Assembly: GCA_017303735.1 (NCBI GenBank)
Contig: JAFLCF010000141.1
Span: 1 to 9,957, forward strand
Direction of reading: 5' to 3'
From: Anaerolineae bacterium
GTDB taxonomy: Bacteria; Chloroflexota; Anaerolineae; Anaerolineales; Villigracilaceae
DNA length: 9,957 nt
The notes beneath the pieces are model-generated. The model was not told the DNA's origin. It searched no databases and saw only the letters and a list, made by a program, of their open reading frames with translations. Position numbers and translations under genes: made by a program. This document shows, piece by piece, positions 1 to 6,878 of this stretch (positions within the stretch are counted from its first letter, which is position 1; every line of letters starts with the position of its first letter).

Positions 1-1
1 T

Positions 2-520
2 GCCAAACGCGGGTGGATCGACTGGCAGGAATGGGGTCAGGGGTTGATGATCGACAGCCTCGGTTATATCAAGGATGCCACGCCTGAAAAGATCGCTCAG
101 GTTTCGGAATGGCTGGTGGAGCATGAACTGTGGAAGAATCGCCGTGAAGATGTGGTGGCGCGGCTAGTCAAACATCGTGAAGATGGCGCGAAGACCTATA
201 TTGCCAGCAGTATGATGGAGCCGTTCCTTGCACCCTTTGCGCAGCGCATTGGCGCGGAAGTGATCGGTACGCCGACTGAGATCTTTAATGGACGGTTGAA
301 GCTGGTCGGTGACATGGTGGTGAACGAGAAGAAGATCGAGCAGGTCTTGAGCCGTCTCGCCGTGGACCGAGTCGATATCGCCTATGGCGATTCATTCATG
401 GACATCCCCATGTTGGAACATGCCGACCATCCCGTAGCAGTGTATCCTGATGAGAAGTTGAAGAAGATCGCGCAAGACCGCGGCTGGGAGATTCTCGGCG
501 ATACGGGTTGGTATGAATAA
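2..520 (+). CDS. HAD-IB family phosphatase, SerB-like (5' partial)
   Basis: The frame is open from the left edge (first complete codon at 2) to TAA at 518-520, so the true start and HAD motif I (DxDx[TV]) lie outside the window. Three later HAD signatures are visible: the motif II serine region IASSMMEPFLAPFA near 210-240, the motif III lysine in VNEKKIEQV near 322-348, and motif IV YGDSFMDIPML near 382-416 with its two magnesium-binding aspartates. The ending, with VAVYPDEKLKKIA followed by RGWEIL, is typical of the HAD-IB group that includes phosphoserine phosphatase SerB and related phosphatases of phosphorylated small molecules. The reaction would be hydrolysis of a phosphomonoester in the cytoplasm. 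The substrate cannot be decided: phosphoserine is one option, and no other serine-pathway gene is in view. A TTG at 44 and an ATG at 47 are internal codons, not starts, because homology-like sequence continues upstream of them. It is followed by a dispersed palindrome and then budA on the same strand. Confidence 0.8.
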   Translation, partial: AKRGWIDWQEWGQGLMIDSLGYIKDATPEKIAQVSEWLVEHELWKNRREDVVARLVKHREDGAKTYIASSMMEPFLAPFAQRIGAEVIGTPTEIFNGRLKLVGDMVVNEKKIEQVLSRLAVDRVDIAYGDSFMDIPMLEHADHPVAVYPDEKLKKIAQDRGWEILGDTGWYE

Positions 521-526
521 TCATAT

Positions 527-625
527 TGTCATTGCGAGCCGCGTACTTGTACTTTGCGGCGAAGCAATCCCCCAACACAATCACGAGATTGCTTTGGGCG
601 GAAGAACACCGCCCTCGCAATGACA
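527..625. repeat. Dispersed imperfect palindrome (REP/MITE-like)
   Basis: This element fills most of the gap between the phosphatase and budA. Its ends are perfect 12-bp inverted repeats (TGTCATTGCGAG at 527-538 and its complement at 614-625). Nested inside is a second inverted pair, AAGCAATC at 562-569 and GATTGCTT at 587-594. The whole would fold into a long interrupted hairpin in RNA or single-stranded DNA. From memory, this TCATTGCGAG...GAAGCAATC...GATTGCTT...CTCGCAATGA arrangement is a common non-coding repeat in many environmental bacterial genomes; copy number could not be checked. It encodes no protein and has no T-tract, so it is not a clear terminator. Confidence 0.75.
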
Positions 626-644
626 TAAGAGGAGATAAACTCAA

Positions 645-1388
645 ATGGAACGAACAACCATTCGCAGATCCAGAAAGAGGCGCGCAGATAATAAGGTCTA
701 TTTGTGTGCGCCGGTCAATTCACTCGTCGAAGGCATTTACGAGCAGAACATCCCCTTCCATGAAATTCGCAAACATGGCGATATGGGACTGGGTACCTTC
801 AATGATCTCGACGGCGAGATGATGATGGTGGACGGCGAAATTTATCGCGTCGGTTCGGATGGCAAGGTCAATCAAATTTTGGATGACGATATGTGTACGC
901 CCTTCGTGTGCGTCACATTTTTTCAACCCGCCAGTGACGAAGTGTTGGAAAAGGAATTGGATTACGAACACTTCCTGCGTTGGATGATGGAGTTGATGCC
1001 TTCGCCCAATATCTTTTATGCCTTTCGCATCACGGGTGATTTCGCCTACGTCAAAACGCGCTCGGTGCCGAAGCAGGAGAATTACCGTCCGCTCGTGGAA
1101 GTGGCAGCCGAACAACCAACATTTGAATTTCAAAACGTCAGCGGTCAGATGGTCGGTTTTTACACGCCGTCCTTCATGGCATCGCTTAGTGTACCGGGCG
1201 TGCATTTGCATTTCCTCACCGAAGATAAGACCAGCGGCGGACATTTGCTCGAATGCCGTCCGCGCAAGGTCAAATTGGAATTGCAGTATCTCTACACTGT
1301 GGAACTTTCGCTGCCTGCAAATCTCGATTATCTCACCTGGGATTTTCAGCGCGACATTGGCAAGGACTTGGACAAGGCAGAAAAATAG
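645..1388 (+). CDS. budA: Alpha-acetolactate decarboxylase
   Basis: The 247-residue product matches the usual length of acetolactate decarboxylase, the cytoplasmic zinc enzyme that converts (S)-2-acetolactate to (R)-acetoin with loss of CO2. Family signatures are in order: HGDMGLGTFNDLDGEM (residues 44-59, with the conserved Glu58), FRITGDFAYVKTRSVPKQ (127-144) and the metal site PGVHLHFLTEDKTSGGH (184-200), where His187, His189 and His200 fit the three zinc-binding histidines. The start at 645 is supported by AGGAG at 630-634, ten bases upstream. The first 15 or so residues are unusually basic (RRSRKRR) and precede the normal family beginning near residue 18; this may be a genuine extension or a start-choice issue. 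It is first in a tight plus-strand run, 9 bases before the SHOCT gene. No acetolactate synthase or butanediol dehydrogenase gene is in view, so whether it serves acetoin production or removal of excess acetolactate is open. Confidence 0.93.
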   Translation: MERTTIRRSRKRRADNKVYLCAPVNSLVEGIYEQNIPFHEIRKHGDMGLGTFNDLDGEMMMVDGEIYRVGSDGKVNQILDDDMCTPFVCVTFFQPASDEVLEKELDYEHFLRWMMELMPSPNIFYAFRITGDFAYVKTRSVPKQENYRPLVEVAAEQPTFEFQNVSGQMVGFYTPSFMASLSVPGVHLHFLTEDKTSGGHLLECRPRKVKLELQYLYTVELSLPANLDYLTWDFQRDIGKDLDKAEK

Positions 1389-1397
1389 GAGGCTGTC

Positions 1398-1874
1398 ATG
1401 AAAAGACCCAATTGGATCGTCATCGCAATATTATTTGGCGTCAGTTTATTTTTAGGATATGCGATTTTCACAGCCTTAGCCACTGCGATCTTCCCGGCAG
1501 TAAATAATGTTTCAGGCGGGTTCCTTTGTAGCGGCGAATATGAGATCGTCACGACAAAATCATCTCCACGCCCCGGTGAAACCTATTGGTCGCATACCAT
1601 ACTATGTGACGGTAAAGACATCACACTTCCTGCTGTTGCAATAACGGGCTTGATGGCATCCTCTGTATTTTTTGTTTTGTTGCTCATCTTCGCGCGCAAT
1701 TTGTGGTTCCGTGAAAAAGCCGCTCCGGCTCCATTTGCCAAAGCTGGGTTGCCAGAAAAAGGAAAGAAATCTGCGCTCGACCGTATGTCAGAACTTAAGG
1801 AAATGCGTGATAAGAACCTGATCTCTCAAGTGGAATATGAACGCAAAAAAGATGACATTATGAAGGAGTTATGA
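1398..1874 (+). CDS. Two-helix membrane protein with C-terminal SHOCT domain
   Basis: The 158-residue product has a hydrophobic helix at about 7-33, a loop of about 45 residues containing Cys44 and Cys70, a second helix at about 79-100, a linker rich in Ala, Pro and Lys (105-124), and a charged C-terminal segment. The last segment, about 126-158 (LDRMSELKEMRDKNLISQVEYERKK...), fits the SHOCT domain, a short helical pair found at the end of many bacterial membrane proteins and thought to mediate oligomerisation. With both termini inside, the cysteine loop would face outward and could form a disulfide. The start has a strong ribosome binding site, GGAGG at 1388-1392, overlapping the budA stop. 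The stop overlaps the next gene's start, implying coupling to the PH-like protein. The precise function is unknown. Confidence 0.8.
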   Translation: MKRPNWIVIAILFGVSLFLGYAIFTALATAIFPAVNNVSGGFLCSGEYEIVTTKSSPRPGETYWSHTILCDGKDITLPAVAITGLMASSVFFVLLLIFARNLWFREKAAPAPFAKAGLPEKGKKSALDRMSELKEMRDKNLISQVEYERKKDDIMKEL

Positions 1875-2296
1875 TGCATAAATTTGACGAATTCATCCAT
1901 AAGGAACTTGCGCCTCATCTCACGCCGGGAGAGGGGATCGAACTCACAGGCTTTCTCTACACCAAATCCTTGAAAGCCGTTGTCCTTTCACGCGGACTGA
2001 GCCTGGTCGGTGACGGATATTACTTTGCCGCCCTCACCCGTAAACGCATGTTCATCATTGCCACTTCGATGGGCATCGCTTCACTGAATATGGAAAATAA
2101 AGGCTTGAGCGATGTGGCGTATGCAGATATCAAGTCTATTAAGCCGAGCGGATTCTTGAATCAAAAAATGATTGCCATTGAACTCAAAGATGGCAAGACC
2201 CTTATCTTCCGCTTGAATACGCTGGCAACTCATTATGCTTCTGGGCAGAAGCAATTCATTGAAACGTTGATCCAATTTCATCAGGCAGCTTCTTAA
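1871..2296 (+). CDS. Small cytoplasmic protein, probable bacterial PH-like domain
   Basis: The 141-residue product has no signal peptide or membrane helix. Its central part alternates short hydrophobic strands (FAALTRKRMFIIAT, ADIKSIKPSGFLNQKMIAIELKDGKTLIFRL) and ends in a helix (QKQFIETLIQFHQ). This is the seven-strand-plus-helix pattern of bacterial pleckstrin-homology-like domains, in which the line 'ALTRKRMFIIA' is a typical beginning. The assignment is by strand pattern and is moderate only. ATG codons at 1871 and 1874 are both possible: the first gives the usual ATGA overlap with the upstream stop, and the second lies at a better distance from AAGGAG at 1863-1868. Coupling to the SHOCT protein suggests the two act together at the membrane, which is inference. 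The next gene begins 11 bases after the stop. Confidence 0.72.
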   Translation: MMHKFDEFIHKELAPHLTPGEGIELTGFLYTKSLKAVVLSRGLSLVGDGYYFAALTRKRMFIIATSMGIASLNMENKGLSDVAYADIKSIKPSGFLNQKMIAIELKDGKTLIFRLNTLATHYASGQKQFIETLIQFHQAAS

Positions 2297-2307
2297 AGGC
2301 AGCATTC

Positions 2308-3882
2308 ATGTGTAATACGAAAGAACGCGGGCAACTCAGTATTTTGATCCTGGTCTTTGGGCTTTTGCTTGGCGCATACGTGCGCTTTCAGCCAACACAG
2401 CTGATAGGCTTCCCGGTCACAGATGGTGGCTTGTTCTATGAAATGACCAAAGCGCTACAGGCTAACCATTATGTTCTGCCAACCTTCGTGCAATACAACG
2501 GCATTGATATTCCATTTGCATACCCGCCGCTTGGGTTTTACATCACCGCGCTGATCTCCGACCTCTTTCAAATGCCACTCATCGAAGCCTTTCGCTGGGT
2601 TCCCGCTGCGGGAAGTGTGCTTTTCTCCATCGTATTTTATTTCATGGCATCTGCCATATTGAAGTCACAACTTAAAGGCGTGCTTGCCACGGTCTTCTTT
2701 GCACTGCTGCCACGTTCCATTTCATGGTACGTTATGGGCGGCGGCATCACGCGCTCGCCGGGAATCTTTTTCCTCATCCTCACTCTGTTCGCCGCTTACA
2801 AACTTTTCACCACTCCATCTAGAAAATATCTTGTCCTCGCCATCCTATTCGCGAGCGGAGTTGTTCTCAGTCATCCTGAAGCGGCATTACATGCAGTTTT
2901 TCTTTGCCTTGTCTTGTGGCTGTTTTATGGTCGCTCCAAAGAAGGCATCAAGAACGCTGCCCTAACCGCACTGGGCGTTTTCCTGCTAACTTCTCCTTTC
3001 TTCGCCGTAGTCATTTCGCGTCATGGATTGGATCCCTACCTCAACGCCTCCCAAACCGGATTTCACTCTCCGCTTGCCTGGCTCGCCATTTTGACCGGTT
3101 CCTTCGCCGAAGAAAAATTTGTGACCCTCATCTCGGCTCTTGCCCTGCTCGGGCTTGTTCTGGCGTTCCTGAAACGGGATTTCACGCTGATTGCTTTTCT
3201 CTTCCTCCCCGCCATCGTTGACCCGCGCAGTGCGGCATCCATTTCCATTCTCGCCTGGGCAATGCTGGCTGCCGTTGCGTTTGCGGATGTGATCTTCCCC
3301 GGCTTATATCGCATCACCCATCGCGAGCAGGAGGAGCTGGATCTTGAATCAAATTGGCATATTTATTTTATGAAGAGCACAGGCGTCAAAGTTGGGCTGA
3401 CCGCGTTGATCTTCTATGCTTTTTTCGGAGCCGTGCTTTCGAATCAAGTCTACCCACAAGTGAGCCTGACCCAGTCTGACCGCGATGCCATGGCGTGGAT
3501 TGCTGACAGCATTCCGGCAGCTAGTCGATTCGTGATCGTCACCGGCGAAACCGAGCCCTTCTCAGACGCCGTCTCTGAATGGTTCCCATCTTTGGCAAAG
3601 AGCATCAGCCTTGCCACGGTTCAGGGATACGAGTGGCTGCCCGGTGGTCAATTCGAGAAACGTATGGGGGTATATTCCGCGCTGCAAACCTGCATGAACG
3701 CATCGGCTGGCTGTGTTGAAGAATGGGTGCAATCTCAAGGCGAGACTTTTGATTACATCCTCATTTCCAGAGATGACTTGGTAGAAAATGGAAGCCCGCT
3801 CGTGAGTTCGTTATCTACAACGGCTGGGTATGAAATTGTGTATCAGCAAGGGGATGTATTGATCTTCAAGCCAGCGGACTAG
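2308..3882 (+). CDS. Polytopic membrane protein, GT-C-type glycosyltransferase-like
   Basis: The 524-residue protein has an N-terminal helix at about 9-26 and roughly ten further hydrophobic segments up to about residue 378, then a soluble C-terminal domain of about 145 residues. The first outer loop contains TDGGLFYEM (Asp39) and later FAYPPLGFY (70-78). An acidic residue in the first outer loop is the hallmark of GT-C transferases, which move sugars from polyprenyl-phosphate donors on the outer face of the membrane. The C-terminal part (from about 388, SQSDRDAMAWIADSIP-like start) resembles the extracytoplasmic tail common in such proteins. Acceptor and donor cannot be read from sequence. 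AAAGG at 2295-2299, eight bases upstream, supports ATG 2308. It is the last gene of the plus-strand run and ends in a CTAG shared with the convergent gene, leaving no room for a terminator between them. Confidence 0.75.
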   Translation: MCNTKERGQLSILILVFGLLLGAYVRFQPTQLIGFPVTDGGLFYEMTKALQANHYVLPTFVQYNGIDIPFAYPPLGFYITALISDLFQMPLIEAFRWVPAAGSVLFSIVFYFMASAILKSQLKGVLATVFFALLPRSISWYVMGGGITRSPGIFFLILTLFAAYKLFTTPSRKYLVLAILFASGVVLSHPEAALHAVFLCLVLWLFYGRSKEGIKNAALTALGVFLLTSPFFAVVISRHGLDPYLNASQTGFHSPLAWLAILTGSFAEEKFVTLISALALLGLVLAFLKRDFTLIAFLFLPAIVDPRSAASISILAWAMLAAVAFADVIFPGLYRITHREQEELDLESNWHIYFMKSTGVKVGLTALIFYAFFGAVLSNQVYPQVSLTQSDRDAMAWIADSIPAASRFVIVTGETEPFSDAVSEWFPSLAKSISLATVQGYEWLPGGQFEKRMGVYSALQTCMNASAGCVEEWVQSQGETFDYILISRDDLVENGSPLVSSLSTTAGYEIVYQQGDVLIFKPAD

Positions 3883-4934
3883 ATCGCATTCAAGGCACGT
3901 ACAAATACTTCTGCCATCTTTTCGATATTGATCTCTTCGGAAACAATTCGATACGATTCTTTCCCCATCTCTCGCAGACGCGCTATATCAGATAGCGCGT
4001 TTTTCATTGTAGAGACCAACGCTTCATAATTTTCTGGTTCGATCTGCCAGCCGTTCTTCTCGCGGACCAAGTCATCCTGCGTGCCATCACCCTTTGCTAC
4101 GATAACGGGAAGTCCATAGCTCATGGCTTCTTGCACAGCAAGTCCGCCCGTGCCGGGGAGGACAAAGAGATCGGCTTGTTGAAAATATGGTTTCAATTTA
4201 ATGCCATGCTTCGCGCCGATAAATTCAGCCGATGGATAGATTTCTTTTGCAAGCGACGCCATTGCCGCTCGTTCCGGTCCATCCCCGACGATGAGCAGGC
4301 GTGGCTTGGATTCCATTTCAGTACAGGCGCGTAATAATGAATCAATACGCTTGCGCGCTTGAAGCCGCCCTACGAATAAAATGGTTACATGGTCAATCGT
4401 CAATGGTCTATCGTCCGGCATTTTAGGCACTGCCGACACCGAGTTATGCGCCACAAAAATCTTCTCACGCGGGAAACCCAATGCGGCATATTCCTCCGCG
4501 CCGCGTTGACTGTAGGCGATCATCCCGTCGAATTGATGGATGAAGCGCTTCCAGAGTCCACTTTGTTTGGGGGCACCCAGTCCCCAGCCTAAGACTCGCC
4601 GTCCGCGTTTGTGCATCCAATTCATAGCGGAGGGAGAGGCGAGGTAACGCGGATTGGCTTCCATGATGAGCGCGTCGGGATTCCACTCTTCGAGCCAGCG
4701 GATGAAATTCCGTTGATAACAAAAATAAAGCGGACCGCCAAGCAGATGCAGATTATCTGCCTCGACATGTTTGGCAATTTGGGTCGTGCCGCTTGCGATC
4801 ATTTCCACGGAGCGAGCCTGACCTGCAAAGAGACTCATGCCGCTTCCGCAGTGACCCGCGAGCAAGTCAAAGAACGGAACGCGATAACTCGGCAGCACAC
4901 GTTGCTGGAGACCCAATTTGCCGTTGAACTTCAT
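3879..4934 (-). CDS. GT4-type glycosyltransferase (GT-B fold)
   Basis: The 351-residue protein is full length for a GT4 enzyme. The C-terminal donor-binding half shows the family sequence: ILFVGRLQARKRIDSLLRA (185-203), LLIVGDGPERAAM (213-225) and DLFVLPGTGGLAVQEAMSYGLPVI (255-278). The usual E-x7-E motif is present in its GxGGLAxQEA variant, with Glu269 as the second glutamate and a glycine-rich stretch in place of the first. It would transfer a sugar from a nucleotide-sugar to an acceptor on the cytoplasmic side. The N-terminal acceptor half is more divergent. ATG 4934 overlaps the upstream gene's TGA by four bases, and GAGG at 4942-4939 serves as ribosome binding site. A heptanucleotide repeat forms the linker at residues 173-182. 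It is the last gene of the minus-strand operon. Donor and acceptor are unknown. Confidence 0.88.
   Translation of the reverse strand: MKFNGKLGLQQRVLPSYRVPFFDLLAGHCGSGMSLFAGQARSVEMIASGTTQIAKHVEADNLHLLGGPLYFCYQRNFIRWLEEWNPDALIMEANPRYLASPSAMNWMHKRGRRVLGWGLGAPKQSGLWKRFIHQFDGMIAYSQRGAEEYAALGFPREKIFVAHNSVSAVPKMPDDRPLTIDHVTILFVGRLQARKRIDSLLRACTEMESKPRLLIVGDGPERAAMASLAKEIYPSAEFIGAKHGIKLKPYFQQADLFVLPGTGGLAVQEAMSYGLPVIVAKGDGTQDDLVREKNGWQIEPENYEALVSTMKNALSDIARLREMGKESYRIVSEEINIEKMAEVFVRALNAI
4391..4416. repeat. Degenerate 7-bp tandem repeat inside a coding region
   Basis: About 3.7 copies of a seven-base unit are seen: GGTCAAT, CGTCAAT, GGTCTAT, CGTCC. They are read in frame as residues 173-182 (PDDRPLTIDH) of the GT4 enzyme, just before the first strand of the C-terminal domain, so the repeat forms the interdomain linker. 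The unit resembles heptamer repeats found between genes in other bacteria; that is recollection and was not tested. Confidence 0.5.
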
Positions 4935-6415
4935 TTCACCTCGCAGCGTGAAAAGATGACAGCGTATTCATCACTATATTCTTCGCACCAAAGCGGTGAC
5001 GCTGAAACGGCTTGAATCAAATTTGGTTGCGCGGCTTGGGAGAGCAAAAGCAAGTTGATGCCTTCGCGGTCGAACATCTCTTGCCAGCCTTCGCCATTTG
5101 TAACGCGGACGTATTCCTCCCACATGGGTTGCGGAAAGCTATACATGCGCGTGTCCATCCAGGTGGGGCGGGAGGGCAACATGAATTCGAGATAGGAGCC
5201 AAAGGCGTAATCATTCCACAGCGGACCCGGAAGGTCTTCGCGCATTTTCAAGAATTCAACCGCGTCAACAGGTGTGGTTGTGAGTTCATATAAATCTGGC
5301 GCATCTTCCCACCATGAGTCTCGCACGCCAGGCATGAAGACCAATGAGAGAAGCAAGAGCATGACAGCAATGGCTGTGTTGATGGTTGGGTTGATCTTCT
5401 CGATGGGCTTGTCGATGTAAGTATTCGTCCATTCGCTGATGAGTTTTGCGGTGAAGATAGCAAGCAGGAACATGAACCAGATCACATAGCGGATGCCAGA
5501 GAGTGCCAGCCAGCCAAAGCCGAGGAAGAGTATCCATTCGAGCCAGGTTAATTTTTGTTTGGAGAATGATGCGATAACGGGGAGCGTAAGCATCCATGCA
5601 AAGAAGATGTTCATCTGCCAACCATCATTCGTGGGCGGACGCCACTCTACGCTGAAGAGATAATCGGATGGATTATTAAGGATAAAGACAAGGTATTGCC
5701 AAACGCCAAATCCATGCGGGTTGAGCAGGCTGGCGACGAGCATGGCTAGGATGGTGATGAACATAGCTTGATGTTTTTTTGAACCGCCAAGAGCGCCAAG
5801 GACTCCAAGAAGAGATTTTTGGTTTTGCCCATTCAGTGACCCGAATACCAACGCTGCACCTGCTAATAAAAACGGTAAGACGAACGAACCATGTAAATTT
5901 GCCCACAAGAAAGTTGAAAGTGGAAAGAGGAAGAGAAGGCGGTTATTTCCCTTTTGCCATTCGTATACTGCAAACAAACAAAGAATGAATAGAGGATACG
6001 CAAACAATTGCGGGCGGATCATCCAATTGTTTGAGGTTGCCAAACCGAGAATGATCAACAAAATCGTCGCAGTCCGCGCGCCGACGTGGGTACGCATCAA
6101 CAGCCAGATCGAGCCGTAGGTGATTCCAATGAGTACGGCGCGCAGGAGGAAGGTTAATGGAGCTGCTCCAGCTTGATAAACGAGATAAAAGATAATGCCC
6201 GAAAGCCATTGCTGATAAAAGATCGGCTCGCCTGCGCGGCTGTACCCCATCGTATCTACAAGTGGAATGGCGCCTTGCTCAAGAATATCTTTGCCCAAAC
6301 GCAGATACCACCAATAATCTTGGGATGGAACCGATAGCATAAAAGACAGCCCAATCAATGGGAGTAATGCGATGCTAAGCCAGAGGAGATCGTAAGAGCG
6401 AGAAGAATTTTTCAT
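4931..6415 (-). CDS. Polytopic membrane protein, GT-C-type glycosyltransferase-like
   Basis: With ATG at 6415 the product has 494 residues. Hydrophobic segments run from about 9-28 to about 345-361, followed by a soluble C-terminal region. The first outer loop has PSQDYWWYLRLGKDILEQG (Asp33), then a conserved-looking block ending YQQWLSG (67-73), matching the D-x-W/Y first-loop pattern of GT-C membrane proteins. The tail includes WNDYAFGSYLEF and WMDTRMYSFPQP (about 400-430), which I recall as conserved in similar Chloroflexota proteins. A GTG at 6439 would add eight residues but lies inside a perfect palindrome, so I prefer 6415, although no convincing ribosome binding site precedes it. The stop overlaps the downstream GT4 start by four bases, so the two are probably coupled. 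Residues 197-212 are encoded by a repeat-like segment. Likely role: transfer of a lipid-linked sugar or another step of surface glycan assembly (inference). Confidence 0.75.
   Translation of the reverse strand: MKNSSRSYDLLWLSIALLPLIGLSFMLSVPSQDYWWYLRLGKDILEQGAIPLVDTMGYSRAGEPIFYQQWLSGIIFYLVYQAGAAPLTFLLRAVLIGITYGSIWLLMRTHVGARTATILLIILGLATSNNWMIRPQLFAYPLFILCLFAVYEWQKGNNRLLFLFPLSTFLWANLHGSFVLPFLLAGAALVFGSLNGQNQKSLLGVLGALGGSKKHQAMFITILAMLVASLLNPHGFGVWQYLVFILNNPSDYLFSVEWRPPTNDGWQMNIFFAWMLTLPVIASFSKQKLTWLEWILFLGFGWLALSGIRYVIWFMFLLAIFTAKLISEWTNTYIDKPIEKINPTINTAIAVMLLLLSLVFMPGVRDSWWEDAPDLYELTTTPVDAVEFLKMREDLPGPLWNDYAFGSYLEFMLPSRPTWMDTRMYSFPQPMWEEYVRVTNGEGWQEMFDREGINLLLLSQAAQPNLIQAVSASPLWCEEYSDEYAVIFSRCEVK
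5782..5825. repeat. Repeat-like CGCCAAG segment inside the GT-C-like gene
   Basis: Three consecutive nine-base units, CGCCAAGAG, CGCCAAGGA and CTCCAAGAA, occupy 5785-5811, flanked by AACC on one side and GGTT on the other. On the coding strand they give a tripeptide repeat, LGV-LGA-LGG, within residues 197-212, in a hydrophilic stretch between two membrane helices. From memory, AACCGCCAAG...GCCAAGGACGCCAAG is a frequent intergenic repeat in environmental bacterial genomes; copy number was not checked. Confidence 0.55.
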
Positions 6416-6423
6416 ATGATTAT

Positions 6424-6450
6424 GTAGGGGCGAGGTCACCTCGCCCCTAC
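6424..6450. repeat. Perfect 27-bp palindrome
   Basis: Two perfect 13-bp arms, GTAGGGGCGAGGT and its complement, flank a single C. It lies in the 41-base gap between the NTF2-like gene and the GT-C-like gene. No T-run follows on either strand, so it is not a typical intrinsic terminator. It could act as an RNA-stabilising or processing hairpin within the operon, or be a dispersed repeat. A GTG inside it extends the downstream frame artificially. Confidence 0.8.
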
Positions 6451-6456
6451 GTTTAA

Positions 6457-6876
6457 TTATCCGACATGTGGAGCATTATACGCCGGTGATTTATGCACAT
6501 GCACAACTTTCCACTTGCCATTCATCTTCACCATCACGCGGCTTTCGTTGTGCGCTGCCACTTGCACACCTGTTGCTAAAGCAGTGCTTATCAGTAAGGT
6601 GTAACTCGCAATTGCCGTGTCACCATAGCGTTGAATCAATACGTTCGATAAGTCAAAGCGCGTCTTGCCGGTTTCTTCCGCACCAAAGACTGCGCCGCGT
6701 TCAGCATTTGAGTTCATCATAAATTCGTGGAAAGGCAGTCCATCCAATCGGTGTGGCGTGACCCACCATTCATACAGCGTCAGATCTTCCGCTGTCGTTT
6801 CATGATATGAAGCAATATCATTCGTCATAATGCCTTGCAAATGCTTGAGCAGAAAGTCGTGAACTTCTTGATCCAT
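6457..6876 (-). CDS. NTF2-like (SnoaL / CaMKII association-domain type) protein
   Basis: The 139-residue soluble protein starts with a long helix (DQEVHDFLLKHLQGI) and a conserved-looking early block (YHETTAEDLTLYEWWVTPHRLDG, in two parts), and ends with strands AHNESRVMVKMNGKWKVVHVHKSP (109-131, in segments). The ending R-V-x-V-K-x-N-G-K-W-K-V-V-H-x-H-x-S is typical of the CaMKII association-domain-like branch of the NTF2 superfamily, cone-shaped domains that usually dimerise or oligomerise and may bind a small ligand or act as an enzyme. The frame extends upstream to 7041, but ATG 6876 is chosen because it lies two bases after the GT4 stop and eight bases after a GGAG ribosome binding site formed by the GT4's final codons. 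That spacing implies translational coupling. Substrate and role in the glycosyltransferase operon are unknown. Confidence 0.8.
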   Translation of the reverse strand: MDQEVHDFLLKHLQGIMTNDIASYHETTAEDLTLYEWWVTPHRLDGLPFHEFMMNSNAERGAVFGAEETGKTRFDLSNVLIQRYGDTAIASYTLLISTALATGVQVAAHNESRVMVKMNGKWKVVHVHKSPAYNAPHVG

Positions 6877-6878
6877 GA

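Noticed and set aside
527..625. Palindrome as terminator of the phosphatase gene
   Set aside because: The stem is interrupted and no T-run follows on the plus strand, so it does not look like an intrinsic terminator.
720..1244. A 174-codon open frame antisense to budA
   Set aside because: It overlaps a well-supported acetolactate decarboxylase, is His-rich from antisense reading, and has no ribosome binding site or recognisable domain.
6416..6439. GTG start at 6439 for the GT-C-like gene
   Set aside because: The codon lies inside the perfect 27-bp palindrome, and the added residues (MTSPLHNH) are just the palindrome translated.
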